Positions 11,735 to 21,700 of a DNA stretch of 21,991 bases are shown here, in pieces. How positions within the stretch are numbered: the first letter of the stretch is position 1; the number at the start of each line of letters is the position of its first letter. The notes beneath the pieces were generated by a model, which saw only the letters and a list, made by a program, of their open reading frames with translations, ran no database searches and was not told where the DNA came from. The DNA is from a virus. The position numbers were made by a program, and so were the translations under genes. Location: the IMG/VR virus record IMGVR_UViG_3300025687_000369, positions 1-21,991 of that record. One strand, 5' to 3'.

Positions 11735-14323
11735 TTACAGATTATGTTCTTCCGCTACCTCATCAAACCACAATTGCTGTCGCACGCCGGGAATAAACAT
11801 GGCAGCGCGACGCATCTGCGCTGGTGTTATTTCTTCACCCATTAATGCTTTCATCCCAAGTTCAATAGCAGAACCACCAGCAGAAATTGCAGGCGGTATT
11901 AAAGTTTCAGAAGGTGACATCCCGTACTTAACTAAGTTAGGATCGAACAAGCCGCCTGATGCAAAAGACATACCTTGTCTGAAAAGCTCTTCACCGAAAT
12001 CATTAGGTGATTCTTTTCCTCTAAACATTTCTTTTCTACCGGGATCAACAATAGCATTTAGGGACAGAATAAAAGAAGTGTAACGACCTGTGTTTAGCAA
12101 GGCTTTTCCTAACAGACGACGACCCTTGGCTGTATTAAGACCTGCACGTTCTGCTTGATAGGTTGGAACAAGGACATCTTCATTAAACTTAGATGCCATT
12201 TTAGTCATGTACATACGCATTGACCACAATAGCCTACCGTTACGTGCTTCAAGATACGCAGGAGGCATTGAAGTTCGAGAGATAGGCTGAAACCTAGACA
12301 GTTTAAAGAACACAGCTTCACGTATTGCTTTATCTTTTACGTTGCCTGACTTGATCCCGTCATACAAACGCTGTATTTGCTGTTCTGTTAGTCCTTCAGC
12401 GTAATCTGACTTTGCTAGCGCGTCTATACCTTTGTTAGCAAGAGAACGCATCTGATATATTTGACCGTTTATGTTGGTTTCAACACCAAGCCTGTTAGCT
12501 TTCCTGACTCCAGTACCCGTCATAATCAAGTCAGCAAGCTTAGATACATTCCTAGGAAGCCAATGCTTGTTTTGATTGACCATCTCAGTTAAATGCTGCC
12601 GTGTTAAACCAAGGTCAGCCATGCGTAGAATACCTTCATAGCCTTTACTGCTGACTACCATATCACCATCTGTTAACAAAACAGACTTTAAAGCTTTAGG
12701 CAGCGCCTTTATAGCAGACTTAAAACTAGTGGCATACGCAGCCTGACCAAGATCGCCTGCCTGCAACACAGCGTTTTCAGGCGTGCCTAGTAAAGCCGCA
12801 TGAGAAGCGGTACGCATTATGTTAGCAAACGAACCCATGCTTTCACGACCGTCAATAGCAAACAAACGTAAGTTATCTGCTAATCTTTTAGCACCGTCTT
12901 TGCCTAACTCTTTTGCTTGATTTTTTTCAATGGCTTTAATAACTTCATCAGTGTAAGACTGTATTGAATCTAAAGTTTTACCTTGAACTTTAACATTAAA
13001 AGAACGAGCTAATGCTAAGGCATCAACAGTATCCTCATAGAAAGCCATAAAGTTTGAAACAGGATCATCAAAAGCTTCTATTGCCTGTTTCTCTGATATG
13101 AAACCTGTAGTACGTGTTACAGTAGAAGCGTCTGTTTTTGCGCGCTTTCCTCTACGCATAAAGCCTTTATAAGATGCTTCTCTTTTGCCATATAAAGGAT
13201 GGTAACCAGCTTCAAACTGTTCAGCTGCCTGTGGAAACACACGCTTCAACTCTGATTGTACAAGCTCCATTGTTGAACGCATCTTAGTAAAAGTTTTTGC
13301 AGCTTCTGGATCAATCTTGTTCAGTTCTTCAGCAGCCATGTCCAATCTTTTCTGTCTGCCAGCCGGAGAAAACACAGGAGTAAAACCGTCATCTACTTTT
13401 TTAACTGCGCCTGCATCCGCAACAAGCTTACTTGCCTTACCTGAAGCTTTAAATACTTTTGTTAGAGCATCTAATTTTTTAATCGGTAAGTTTTCTTCAT
13501 TGTGTATAGCCTGCTTCCACTGCATAGACTGAGCATCAGCAGCTGACATTGCACGCGCAGGTTGTGCGCCAACTTCTTCACGAACGTTTGCGTACAAGTC
13601 ATCACGTATATGTCTAACTTTAGCGTTAAACCTGCTTTTAGAATTCAACCCGGCTTCTGTTACGTTTCCTGCTTCTGTTCTTGACGCTGCTTCAAGCTTT
13701 GCTAACTGCTCAACGCTTTCTTGACCGCGCATAAGAGAACCACCCAGCGCGCCAAAGATAGCACCAGCACCTACAACATTCCAATCAACAGCCTCAGCGC
13801 GCTCCGCTGCACTTCCTTCGCCTTCAGCAAATTCACGCACAAGCATTTCACCGCCGCCTAAGCCAGACTGAACACCTATATTACCAAGGCGTGTTGCCAT
13901 GTTACCAACAGCGGTGCTTAACTTAAACGCAGGAATTAAAGATGTTCCAATCTCAATACCAGCCGCCAGCATAGGGTCTTCTTCTTCAAATTTTTTTTCT
14001 ACTTTGCGGTTTTCCGACAAGTATCGTTGATAACGTTCGCTTGCAGTTCCAGTGGGAACTACATCAGGCGCAACTGTTCTAACAAGTTCATCCAGACCTA
14101 CACGTAAGCCAGCAGAAATTTCGTCACCAAAACCAAAAGCAACACCATCAAGTGCTTTAAGTCCGGCTGCGTGTATAGTCCCAGACGTTGATAATTCTTT
14201 TTCTTTTTCATCAAACAAGTCAGGAACTACTAACGATTCGTCAGCGTCATCAAACAGGTCAGGGACTACTAACGATTCGTCAGCGTCATCAAACAGATTA
14301 GGCACTACTAACGATTCGTTCAT
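11735..14323 (-). CDS. Large internal virion / DNA-ejection protein (T7 gp16-like position)
   Basis: 862 aa, last gene of the minus-strand virion operon. It starts with three tandem 13-residue repeats of the type ESLVVPDLFDDAD (residues about 3-41), then a GLKALDGVAFGFGDEISAGL segment seen in large ejection proteins of marine phages. This is followed by long helical regions and alternating hydrophobic stretches (SHAALLGTPENAVLQAGDLG and TSFILSLNAIV). I see no lysozyme or transglycosylase active site, unlike T7 gp16. By order (adaptor, nozzle, then three large proteins) it would form part of the trans-envelope channel. ATG overlaps the upstream stop as ATGA. Function is inferred from synteny and size. 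Confidence 0.75.
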   Translation of the reverse strand: MNESLVVPNLFDDADESLVVPDLFDDADESLVVPDLFDEKEKELSTSGTIHAAGLKALDGVAFGFGDEISAGLRVGLDELVRTVAPDVVPTGTASERYQRYLSENRKVEKKFEEEDPMLAAGIEIGTSLIPAFKLSTAVGNMATRLGNIGVQSGLGGGEMLVREFAEGEGSAAERAEAVDWNVVGAGAIFGALGGSLMRGQESVEQLAKLEAASRTEAGNVTEAGLNSKSRFNAKVRHIRDDLYANVREEVGAQPARAMSAADAQSMQWKQAIHNEENLPIKKLDALTKVFKASGKASKLVADAGAVKKVDDGFTPVFSPAGRQKRLDMAAEELNKIDPEAAKTFTKMRSTMELVQSELKRVFPQAAEQFEAGYHPLYGKREASYKGFMRRGKRAKTDASTVTRTTGFISEKQAIEAFDDPVSNFMAFYEDTVDALALARSFNVKVQGKTLDSIQSYTDEVIKAIEKNQAKELGKDGAKRLADNLRLFAIDGRESMGSFANIMRTASHAALLGTPENAVLQAGDLGQAAYATSFKSAIKALPKALKSVLLTDGDMVVSSKGYEGILRMADLGLTRQHLTEMVNQNKHWLPRNVSKLADLIMTGTGVRKANRLGVETNINGQIYQMRSLANKGIDALAKSDYAEGLTEQQIQRLYDGIKSGNVKDKAIREAVFFKLSRFQPISRTSMPPAYLEARNGRLLWSMRMYMTKMASKFNEDVLVPTYQAERAGLNTAKGRRLLGKALLNTGRYTSFILSLNAIVDPGRKEMFRGKESPNDFGEELFRQGMSFASGGLFDPNLVKYGMSPSETLIPPAISAGGSAIELGMKALMGEEITPAQMRRAAMFIPGVRQQLWFDEVAEEHNL
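14208..14323 (-). repeat. Three tandem 39-bp units encoding a 13-aa repeat
   Basis: Units at 14208-14246, 14247-14285 and 14286-14323 are almost identical; the first two differ at a few bases and the last is cut by the start codon. They encode ESLVVP(N/D)LFDDAD-type peptides at the very N-terminus of the 862-aa virion protein. In-frame tandem duplication with little divergence suggests recent expansion by slippage or recombination. The acidic-hydrophobic unit resembles a linear docking or packaging motif. Confidence 0.9.
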
Positions 14324-15567
14324 TTAAGCCTACCTTTTCTTTTTAATGCAGCTATTGTTTTTTCTCTACTCTCACCGTATTCATCCATGTTATCTTGAAT
14401 TAATTTTTCTTCCTCCGCTGTGTATAAAGAAGGCTCCTCTGTGTTTGAAAAAAGCTCAGGCTGTGTAGTTCTTGCAATGTCTTCGCGTGCTAGCACTGCA
14501 AGCTCTCTTGCTTTTTCTCTTATTTGTTGTTCTGTGTAAGTGTTAGCACCAAGACCCAAATAAGTTTCAACTGTTTTTTCGACACCTGCTTCTTCAAGAG
14601 CAGCTTTAGCACTTCCATCGTCTATATATGCTTGTACTTCTTTATCACTAACAGTTAGGGTAGTTTTTAAAACCGCATTTCTTGTGGATTGTCTTTCAGC
14701 CTCCGCTCTTGACTCTGCTGTTTGAGAGTCTAAAACAAGTGTGGTTATATTTTTATTAAAAGTACCTAAAGCATTAGTAATTCTTTGGGCCTCGCCTACT
14801 GATGTATACGTACTGTCTTTAGGCATTGTTGCGGTAATAATCTCGTACTGTTCTGTTAAAGTTTGTTTTAAATCAGGGTCTGTTATGTTGTCAAGCCGCG
14901 TTTTAATTGCTGATGCCATCTTAGGAGCTGCTTCTTTATAGTTACCTGTATCTCTTGCAGCTTGTAAATCAAGATCAGCACGTTCTGCCTCTGCTAATTC
15001 AGTATCTGCTTGTAAAATAGAAGATGCGTATTTAACACCATCAGCAGTTTGTTTAAACGCTTCTCTAGCTTCTGATGACATTCCAATATACTTATTAATA
15101 ACAGCAGTCGTGTCAGCAGCAGTTTGTTCAGCATTAAATTTAGAACGCTGACTAATAAGCTTCATGTGTAGTCCAATGTATGGAGTAATGTCAAGATTAT
15201 TAGAAGTAGCTATGCTAAGTATCTTATCGTTTTTAGCTTTAAGCTCAGCTTCTGAAGCTGTCGTTGGATCCATGCCAGCAATTATTTTATTAATGTCGTT
15301 AGTCGCTTCTTCTTTTTTAGCATCGTTAAGAGCTTTAGTGCCTGCCATCGTTAACTGAGCGTTCCCAGTTCTTACGCCTTCTTGTTGCAATACACGAGCT
15401 TGCTCAATTGGAGAGCCTGACATGATCTGCTCCATCATAGCGTCACGGCGCTTCTTCTCAGCAGCCGCTGCAGGCGCACCGCCGATTGCACCGCCTAACT
15501 CAAACAAACCTTGACCGTAACTAGGCTGTGTCAGCGAGGCTAAAAACGATTGTCCAAAACGTGCCAT
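14320..15567 (-). CDS. Helical internal virion protein (T7 gp15-like position)
   Basis: 415 aa, overwhelmingly helical and rich in Ala, Glu, Lys and Thr, with long heptad-like stretches (ADTELAEAERADLDLQAARD; RAEAERQSTRNAVLKTTLTV). The N-terminus has a Gly/Ala-rich segment (GQGLFELGGAIGGAPAAAA) that might insert in a membrane or contact its neighbour; the C-terminus is charged and basic (KTIAALKRKGRLK). GGGAG precedes its ATG. It lies between the Gln/Ala-rich 326-aa protein and the 862-aa protein, matching the middle ejection protein of T7-like phages. No enzymatic motif seen. Confidence 0.7.
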   Translation of the reverse strand: MARFGQSFLASLTQPSYGQGLFELGGAIGGAPAAAAEKKRRDAMMEQIMSGSPIEQARVLQQEGVRTGNAQLTMAGTKALNDAKKEEATNDINKIIAGMDPTTASEAELKAKNDKILSIATSNNLDITPYIGLHMKLISQRSKFNAEQTAADTTAVINKYIGMSSEAREAFKQTADGVKYASSILQADTELAEAERADLDLQAARDTGNYKEAAPKMASAIKTRLDNITDPDLKQTLTEQYEIITATMPKDSTYTSVGEAQRITNALGTFNKNITTLVLDSQTAESRAEAERQSTRNAVLKTTLTVSDKEVQAYIDDGSAKAALEEAGVEKTVETYLGLGANTYTEQQIREKARELAVLAREDIARTTQPELFSNTEEPSLYTAEEEKLIQDNMDEYGESREKTIAALKRKGRLK

Positions 15568-15579
15568 TACTTTTCTCCC

Positions 15580-16560
15580 TTAGCCTATTAAGTTGCTCAA
15601 CAAACCATTATCGCCAAACAACGCATCAATGCCACCGCCAAGGATTTCACCCAAGCCGCCGTAGCTGTCCGTAGGTGTAGCTAGCGCACCCAACAATCCA
15701 GTTCCTAACTGGCCCATAAGGTTAGCCTGTCCAAGACCAGCGCCAAGTAACGCCTCAAGACCACCCATCGCTCCTTCGCCAAACAAACCTGCACCGTAAA
15801 GCTGACCGCGTTGTTGAAGCTGTGGGAACAACTGTGACGCCTGTTGCGCTTGTAACAACTGCGCCTGTGGCATATAGCTTGCGCCTAAGAACTGACCGCC
15901 TAGTGCTGCTTGCTGTGCCTGCTCTGCTTGCGCCTGCTGCATTGCTCCTAACATGGCTGTGTTCTGCGCTTCTGACTGTGCCTTAGCCATTGCTAGCTGC
16001 TCAGGCGTACCGCCAAACATAGCTGTTCTAACACCGCCCCTGCCCTGTGCTTGTAATCGTTCTTCCAAAGCAAGGCGCTGACGTTCTTCTTCAGGCATCT
16101 GCGCGGCTCTCATACGCTCATAGATTGCCTGCTCACGCGCAGCAGTAGGCCCAGCAGCAGCGCCAAACATACTTGCTGCATCTCCAAACATCTGCTGTTG
16201 AAACGCAGCTTCTGCAGGAGAAGTACCCATAGTTACTCGACCAGTAGCAGGATCGTAATTAAACGCGCTTCCTGTCGTAGTGGTTACGCCAAAAGGCTGA
16301 AACTTAGACTGCTCAAGTCCCTGCTGTGCAATCTGCATTGCGCCTTGCTGTGCAGCTTCGCCGATACCTCCTAGCCTATTGTATGCGTTGGCTACAGCAG
16401 CGCCGCCACCTAGCAAACCTAATAGGGGTGAAGTGCCTTTAAGAAAATTTACCCAGTTAAACCCACTAGACGGATCGCCTGTGTTTTCTGCCGTTCCTAC
16501 AGGAGCACTTCCTTGAGTCGTCAGCAGGGCTGGTGTGCCTACAGATGTGTTCGTAATCAT
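15580..16560 (-). CDS. Gln/Ala/Gly-rich internal virion protein (T7 gp14-like position)
   Basis: 326 aa. After a polar N-terminus comes a hydrophobic Gly-rich segment (SPLLGLLGGGAAVANAY, about residues 44-60), then long Gln/Ala-rich helices (MLGAMQQAQAEQAQQAALGG; QAQLLQAQQASQLFPQLQQ) and a C-terminal glycine-rich membrane-like stretch (GGLEALLGAGLGQANLMG). This composition is typical of small ejection proteins that enter the outer membrane first in T7-like phages. It overlaps the nozzle-protein stop as ATGA, directly behind the tail genes. Confidence 0.75.
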   Translation of the reverse strand: MITNTSVGTPALLTTQGSAPVGTAENTGDPSSGFNWVNFLKGTSPLLGLLGGGAAVANAYNRLGGIGEAAQQGAMQIAQQGLEQSKFQPFGVTTTTGSAFNYDPATGRVTMGTSPAEAAFQQQMFGDAASMFGAAAGPTAAREQAIYERMRAAQMPEEERQRLALEERLQAQGRGGVRTAMFGGTPEQLAMAKAQSEAQNTAMLGAMQQAQAEQAQQAALGGQFLGASYMPQAQLLQAQQASQLFPQLQQRGQLYGAGLFGEGAMGGLEALLGAGLGQANLMGQLGTGLLGALATPTDSYGGLGEILGGGIDALFGDNGLLSNLIG

Positions 16561-18089
16561 AATGTTTTACCCATCAATGCTAATACGTTAATCTCTTGAA
16601 TTGAAACCTCAGATCCGTTCATCTCAGTTTCTATGCCTACGGTAATAATAGAACCACCGCTGGTTGCGTTAATAGACTTTCTAGTAATAGACGTACCACC
16701 AGAAAACTCAGCGATGTTAAACTCTGCGTCTTGGTTGTAGAACGCTATAGAGCTAGTGTCACCACCTAGTGCAAACGAAGCTGACTTATAGTTCTCGTCT
16801 AAGTCATATGACCACTTAACGAATACCGTTTCTGTACCACCGCCTACTATTGTTGGTCGTATCTTCTTTAGAAACTTTGTTTTAGACGGATCACCAAAGG
16901 TTAAACCGGGGCTCACGTACTTAAACCGATAAGACTCTCCTTCGTCTAAATAAGTGTCGTACTCACCTATACCTGATGTTGTTCCTGTGTACAAAGTTCC
17001 GTCTGTAGGCTTACGCTCCCATGCTTCAAACTTTGATCCGGGCCACACAGTAGCACGATACGCACCGTTTTCTAGTCTGCCCCGTAGATCAAAACACAGC
17101 GTCGTGTTCTCAGCAGGAAATGTAATCAAGTAAAAAGAGTTTTCTGGGCTGTACACAGACGCAGTAGGTTCAGCCCTGTTAGCAATTAACGCAGTCAGTT
17201 GACTCTGTATGTTTCTGCTCAAGTCAGATATAGGCAAAGCCTTTTCTTGTATTGCTCGTCCTAAACTACGCAGTCCGTTTTCTGACATAAACAAAACGTC
17301 AGTACCTATGTACTGCACAGAGTTTCTACAGATGCAGCCTAGTCCCGCAACAGTATCCGTAAGGGCCATAGTTGCTGGAGAGTTAGCACCGCCGTACACG
17401 AGGATGCTGTGCCTACCAAAGATAATCAACGAGTTGTTGTGCGCTGCTAATGCACGTACTTCATCGAACCCGTCCGGCCACGCTTTCTCTACGTTAATAG
17501 AACCACTAGAACCACCTGTCCAGTCTGAGCCTATCAGCAAGTCAGACCAGTAAATGGTGTTGTTATCAGTAGCAGTGCCTACGCACCACAGCCTACCAAA
17601 AGCTGCCAGCGCCTCGTGACAGTACTGAGCAGAAGACACGGACGCACCAGCAACAGAAGACATCTTTGTAACCGCACCGAGTGCGTTGGTGTAAACAAGA
17701 GGTTCGTAACCACGCTGGAAGAAATAAGCACCCTCGTTAAAGTTTACGATCTTCCAGTTGTTGTCAGTAATAGAGTACGCTGCAGGAGTCTCATCAGCAA
17801 GTGTTCCTATGCCTGACAGTATCTTGTTGTTGCCTGTGCTAAATAGTTTGTTGTTACCAGCAGAGTCGTAGAAATAATGAATGCTGTGGATGCGGTCTGA
17901 GCCTAACTCCGTGGCGTCAGTCGTTAATACGTTGATTCCTTTACGCGCACCGAGACGTCCACGTTTGTCGATGATTGCGTTGTCAGCAATTTCAGCAAAC
18001 GAAGGATCTTGAGCCAGCGGGGAGTCTTCTGTGTTAACTCCCTTAAACGCTGGTGCTACTAGATTAATGCTTTGTAGTGGCTGAGACAT
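16557..18089 (-). CDS. Tail nozzle / DNA stabilisation protein (tail tubular B or P22 gp10-like)
   Basis: 510 aa from the ATG at 18089; a TTG five codons upstream is in frame but has no support, and the ATG shares a base with the upstream stop (TAATG). The protein is almost all beta, with repeated blade-like blocks (VNFNEGAYFFQRGYEPLVYT; HEALAAFGRLWCVG; EVRALAAHNNSLIIFGRHSI), the pattern of podovirus nozzle proteins built on a beta-propeller. Its N-terminal GVNTEDSPLAQDPSFAEIADNAII is common in this family, which closes the tail and holds packaged DNA. It follows the adaptor gene, as in T7 (gp11-gp12) and P22 (gp4-gp10). Confidence 0.88.
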   Translation of the reverse strand: MSQPLQSINLVAPAFKGVNTEDSPLAQDPSFAEIADNAIIDKRGRLGARKGINVLTTDATELGSDRIHSIHYFYDSAGNNKLFSTGNNKILSGIGTLADETPAAYSITDNNWKIVNFNEGAYFFQRGYEPLVYTNALGAVTKMSSVAGASVSSAQYCHEALAAFGRLWCVGTATDNNTIYWSDLLIGSDWTGGSSGSINVEKAWPDGFDEVRALAAHNNSLIIFGRHSILVYGGANSPATMALTDTVAGLGCICRNSVQYIGTDVLFMSENGLRSLGRAIQEKALPISDLSRNIQSQLTALIANRAEPTASVYSPENSFYLITFPAENTTLCFDLRGRLENGAYRATVWPGSKFEAWERKPTDGTLYTGTTSGIGEYDTYLDEGESYRFKYVSPGLTFGDPSKTKFLKKIRPTIVGGGTETVFVKWSYDLDENYKSASFALGGDTSSIAFYNQDAEFNIAEFSGGTSITRKSINATSGGSIITVGIETEMNGSEVSIQEINVLALMGKTL

Positions 18090-18736
18090 TACGGTGTATA
18101 CCAAACAGTTTGATCGGGAACCTTCTGTGCATCCAACGCAACAGCGTCAGACAGATATTTGTCGGCTATAGCAAAGTACTCAGGTGTTGACGTACCGCCT
18201 GTTTCTCCGCGTTCTCGTGCCAGCATAGCAAGCGCTAAGTGAATAACAGGAGCAGAAGGAATTACGAGGTTGTCTGTGTTGTTTACAAGATCATCGTTAC
18301 GAATAACAGCGTTAATCCTAATAGAGTAGACAGCATCAGGCTTAGGGTAAACACTGATCTGAGTGTCGCCGTTGCTGTCGAGACTGTCGTAAGTATAATA
18401 CTGAGGAGATCCTTCGGCTGGAGTGTTAATAAAGTACTGCTCTTCAAACCACGATTGCGGTCTGTACTCCATAAAGATGTTGTCAGTGTCGTTTACAACA
18501 GTGAGGTCTTTGTAAGTATCCTTGCTGTCTGCAATAGCGTACACATAGGTTCCGTCAACGGTAGATATTGTTTTTACTGTTCTAAGCGCAGACCAGTCCC
18601 ATGTGTTTTCTACTAATTTTTTTGCATCGTTAACAAAGTCACCAACCATTTTACTGTAAGTGTTTTCAGAAACGTTCGATACTTCGTCTTCTCGCATACG
18701 ACGCAGTACGTTGTTAACCAAGTCTAAGTATGTCAT
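18089..18736 (-). CDS. Head-tail adaptor (tail tubular protein A-like)
   Basis: 215 aa. The start MTYLDLVNNVLRRMREDEV followed by a helical VGDFVNDAKKLVENTWDWSALR is the usual N-terminus of the T7 gp11 / P22 gp4-type adaptor that docks on the portal. A strand-rich middle (GTYVYAIADSKDTYKDLTVV) and a C-terminal helix (VIHLALAMLARERGETGG) complete the pattern. It overlaps the upstream gene by four bases (ATGA) and the nozzle gene by one, forming the adaptor-nozzle pair. T7 gp11 is 196 aa, so the length fits. Confidence 0.88.
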   Translation of the reverse strand: MTYLDLVNNVLRRMREDEVSNVSENTYSKMVGDFVNDAKKLVENTWDWSALRTVKTISTVDGTYVYAIADSKDTYKDLTVVNDTDNIFMEYRPQSWFEEQYFINTPAEGSPQYYTYDSLDSNGDTQISVYPKPDAVYSIRINAVIRNDDLVNNTDNLVIPSAPVIHLALAMLARERGETGGTSTPEYFAIADKYLSDAVALDAQKVPDQTVWYTP

Positions 18737-21700
18737 GTAAGCATACCCCTATTAATAATGTTGTTTAACGCAGCTACATAATCTACTTGCGGCGACTGTA
18801 CTAAACTTTGAATTGTTGGTGCAGTATAGCTAATGCCAGATTGAAAGGTCTGAAAAGGCGCTGGTTTAAACCCACCAGTCATCATTCCTCCGCGTCCTGC
18901 GCCTCCACCGCCGCCACCGCCGTCTCCTGTTCCCGGAGCGCCTGTGCTATCCCCCGGCCCAAAACCAAGTGTTGGCCCCGGAGTAGTAGATCCAACAGGA
19001 GATGTAGGTTTATCTGGTGTACCTCCTACAGTTGATCCGGGAGTTGTTGCGCCTCCCCCAGCCTCTGTGCTTTCTGTTCCTGTACCACCTGCTCCGGGTT
19101 CAGTAGTTCCTGCTGTTCCGTTCTCTGCGTCACCCTGCACCATACCTTGTTGAGTATCTGGGCTTCCTGCCTCTACCCACTGATCGTACCAAGCCTGTTG
19201 TCCGTCAGTAGCTGTGCCTGCTTCTACTTGCGAAATAATAAAGTCTTTGTTTTTTTGCCATTGCGTTCTGTTATCTTCGACAGGCTGCTCTGTTGTTTCT
19301 GTTCCGCCGCCAAATAAAACCTCTGGTTTTTCTGGAGAAACTTCTTGTTGAAAAGTCCCGCCTGCGTCTTCTATTGCTGATGCTGTATCTTCAAAAATGT
19401 TTGTAACATCATCTTCAACAACCTGCTCTTGCTGCATTTGTTGAATTTGAGCCAATATCATATTTGCTGTTATATAATCACCCTGAGATACAGCTTGTTG
19501 GTACTGTTCTTCAAGCTGCTCTAGTTCGGCATTAACTCCGGGAGCCGGTGTTGACGGCGCTGTTTCTACTCCTGTTTCTGGTTGTTCCATGCTGTCCGTA
19601 GGATCAGGTTCAGGCTCTGTTTCTTGTACATCTTCAGGCTGTACAGGCTCAGGCTCTACAGGTTCTTCAGCAAACGGGCTTTCTTCTACGGCGTAAATGT
19701 CAGGAGAGTCAGGATCAACAAACAAAGTGCCTGATAATTCATTAGGCTCTCCGTATAAATCTAGCGGATCAGTTCCGTCTGTTATGTTCCACACACCCTC
19801 ATCTGAACCGTCTAAAGCTCCTCCAACTAAAACAACAGTATCTCCAGAAACATTGACTCCTATTCCTTGTTCTTGCATATACTGCTCAAACTCTTCTACG
19901 GAACCAAACTTTTGCATAACAGCAGAAAGTTCTTCTGTAGTCATTCTTACCTGACCGTCAGCGCCGCGTTGAACAAATAAATCATCAACAAGCTCTTGAC
20001 CACTCATGTTGTCATAATCTTCTTGAGTCATTCCAAAGCCTTGGGTAGCTCCAGAAGGATCTCCAGAAGATAAGTAATTTAAATATTCTTCTTTAGCTGC
20101 TCCTACATAGTTTCCTTCAGTGTCTACCCAACCTACGTCTGGATTGTAAACAGCAAGAACTGTACCATCCGCTCCTGTTAATATGCCGTTTTGCGGATCA
20201 AACACTTCTCCAGCAGAGGTTCCTTGTCCAACATAAACGTAAACATTTCCGTCTGTGTCTACATAATTTCCAGTATCTCTGTCAACACGTAAACCAGTAA
20301 TGTCACCTTGCGCTACAAGATTTCCGTTGGTATCTTTGTAATATCTAGTTCCTTCTTGTACTGTAAAATCAGAACCAGTAACAGGAATAATTTCAGCATC
20401 TACAGTAACTTCTTGCAAGTCAGCTCCGGTAAGCATTCCGTCGCCATCAATGTCTAACGCATCCATGGTTCCCATGTTGTCGCCGTCATAGTTGAATACG
20501 TTTCCGTTCGCATCAACCATGAGACCTTCGCCTACAGTTGTATAGTTAGGATTCAAGAAGGGGTCTTTAATGTCTGCGTCAATAAACGCTTGCTCTAATC
20601 CTTCTTGCTCTTCCAGCCAAGCATCAAATTCGTCTTCGGTAATAGTACCGTTTTCAAAGCCTTGCTGTACTACGTCACTGAGTTCGCTTACTAAACCTGC
20701 TGTAGCTAAAGACGAAGCGAGCAACAGAGGATCAATTTCGCCTGTAGCTGCGTACTGCATTAGCACGTTAGTTGCGCCAGCTTGAACCATAGCGGCTACA
20801 AACTCGCTTCCAGTGCCTAACTCCATTGCCTCATTCAGGGTTGTCATCAGTTCATCGAAGGTTCCTGACGCCTCACCTATTAAGTCTTCCAAGCCTCCAG
20901 CACTCAGGTATCCACTGAGGCCAGCCATTAGAGCACCTTCCAGACTCATTTCTCCGTTGATAAACCCGTTAGCAACTTGTGAAGAAACTGCTGATGCAAT
21001 CGCTGTAGCAGCAGAGCCAGTAATTCCTGCACTGCCTAGAGCACTAATAATCAGAGGATTAAGCGCCTGTCCTGTAGCCCACGCTAAAGTTCCTTTAACA
21101 ACAATAGGAGCAACTTCGCTCATTACTGTGGCAAACAAACCTTGCAATCCAGAAGCGCCTTCTACTGTTCTTTCGTAGTTATTCCACTGGTTGTTCATGT
21201 TAGCGTAGTTTTCGCTGAATACGCCGGGAGTGTCTTCACCTTGAATAGAACCGTCCCAAGCACCTGATTCTCCGTAGTTACCGCCAGAGAATGTAGGAGC
21301 TTCAGCGGTTTCAATAATAGTGCGTCCACCGCCGCCTTCTCGTTCTCTACGCCACGTACCGTCTGACTGTAACGTCCATCCGTTAGCCACCATCATTTCG
21401 TTGTGCAGTGGTTCCCACATCTCGTCAGCAGTTGCAGCGTCAATGTATCCAAGACGGTAAGCGTTTTGAATATAAAGCATCTGGTCGTTAGCGTTTAAAT
21501 TTTCGTAACCATAGGCTTCAGCTTCTTGATACCACTCATCCCAAGCGGCTAGACGATCTTCGTTGCTCATTGCCTCATAGTTCGTGTACGCTTGTCCTGT
21601 TTCTGGATCTACGTAAAAGCCGCTTTCCGAGCTAGGAGGACGCGAGATATAATCATCACGACCCATGATTACGTTTAACATATCGTCATAACTCATGTCA

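Noticed and set aside
17209-17553. Long plus-strand frames opposite the minus-strand tail genes (also at 18239-18616, 18944-19153 and 20813-21178)
   Set aside because: They follow the antisense of strongly supported virion genes, have no ribosome-binding sites and show shadow-type composition (Ser/Pro/Val-rich).
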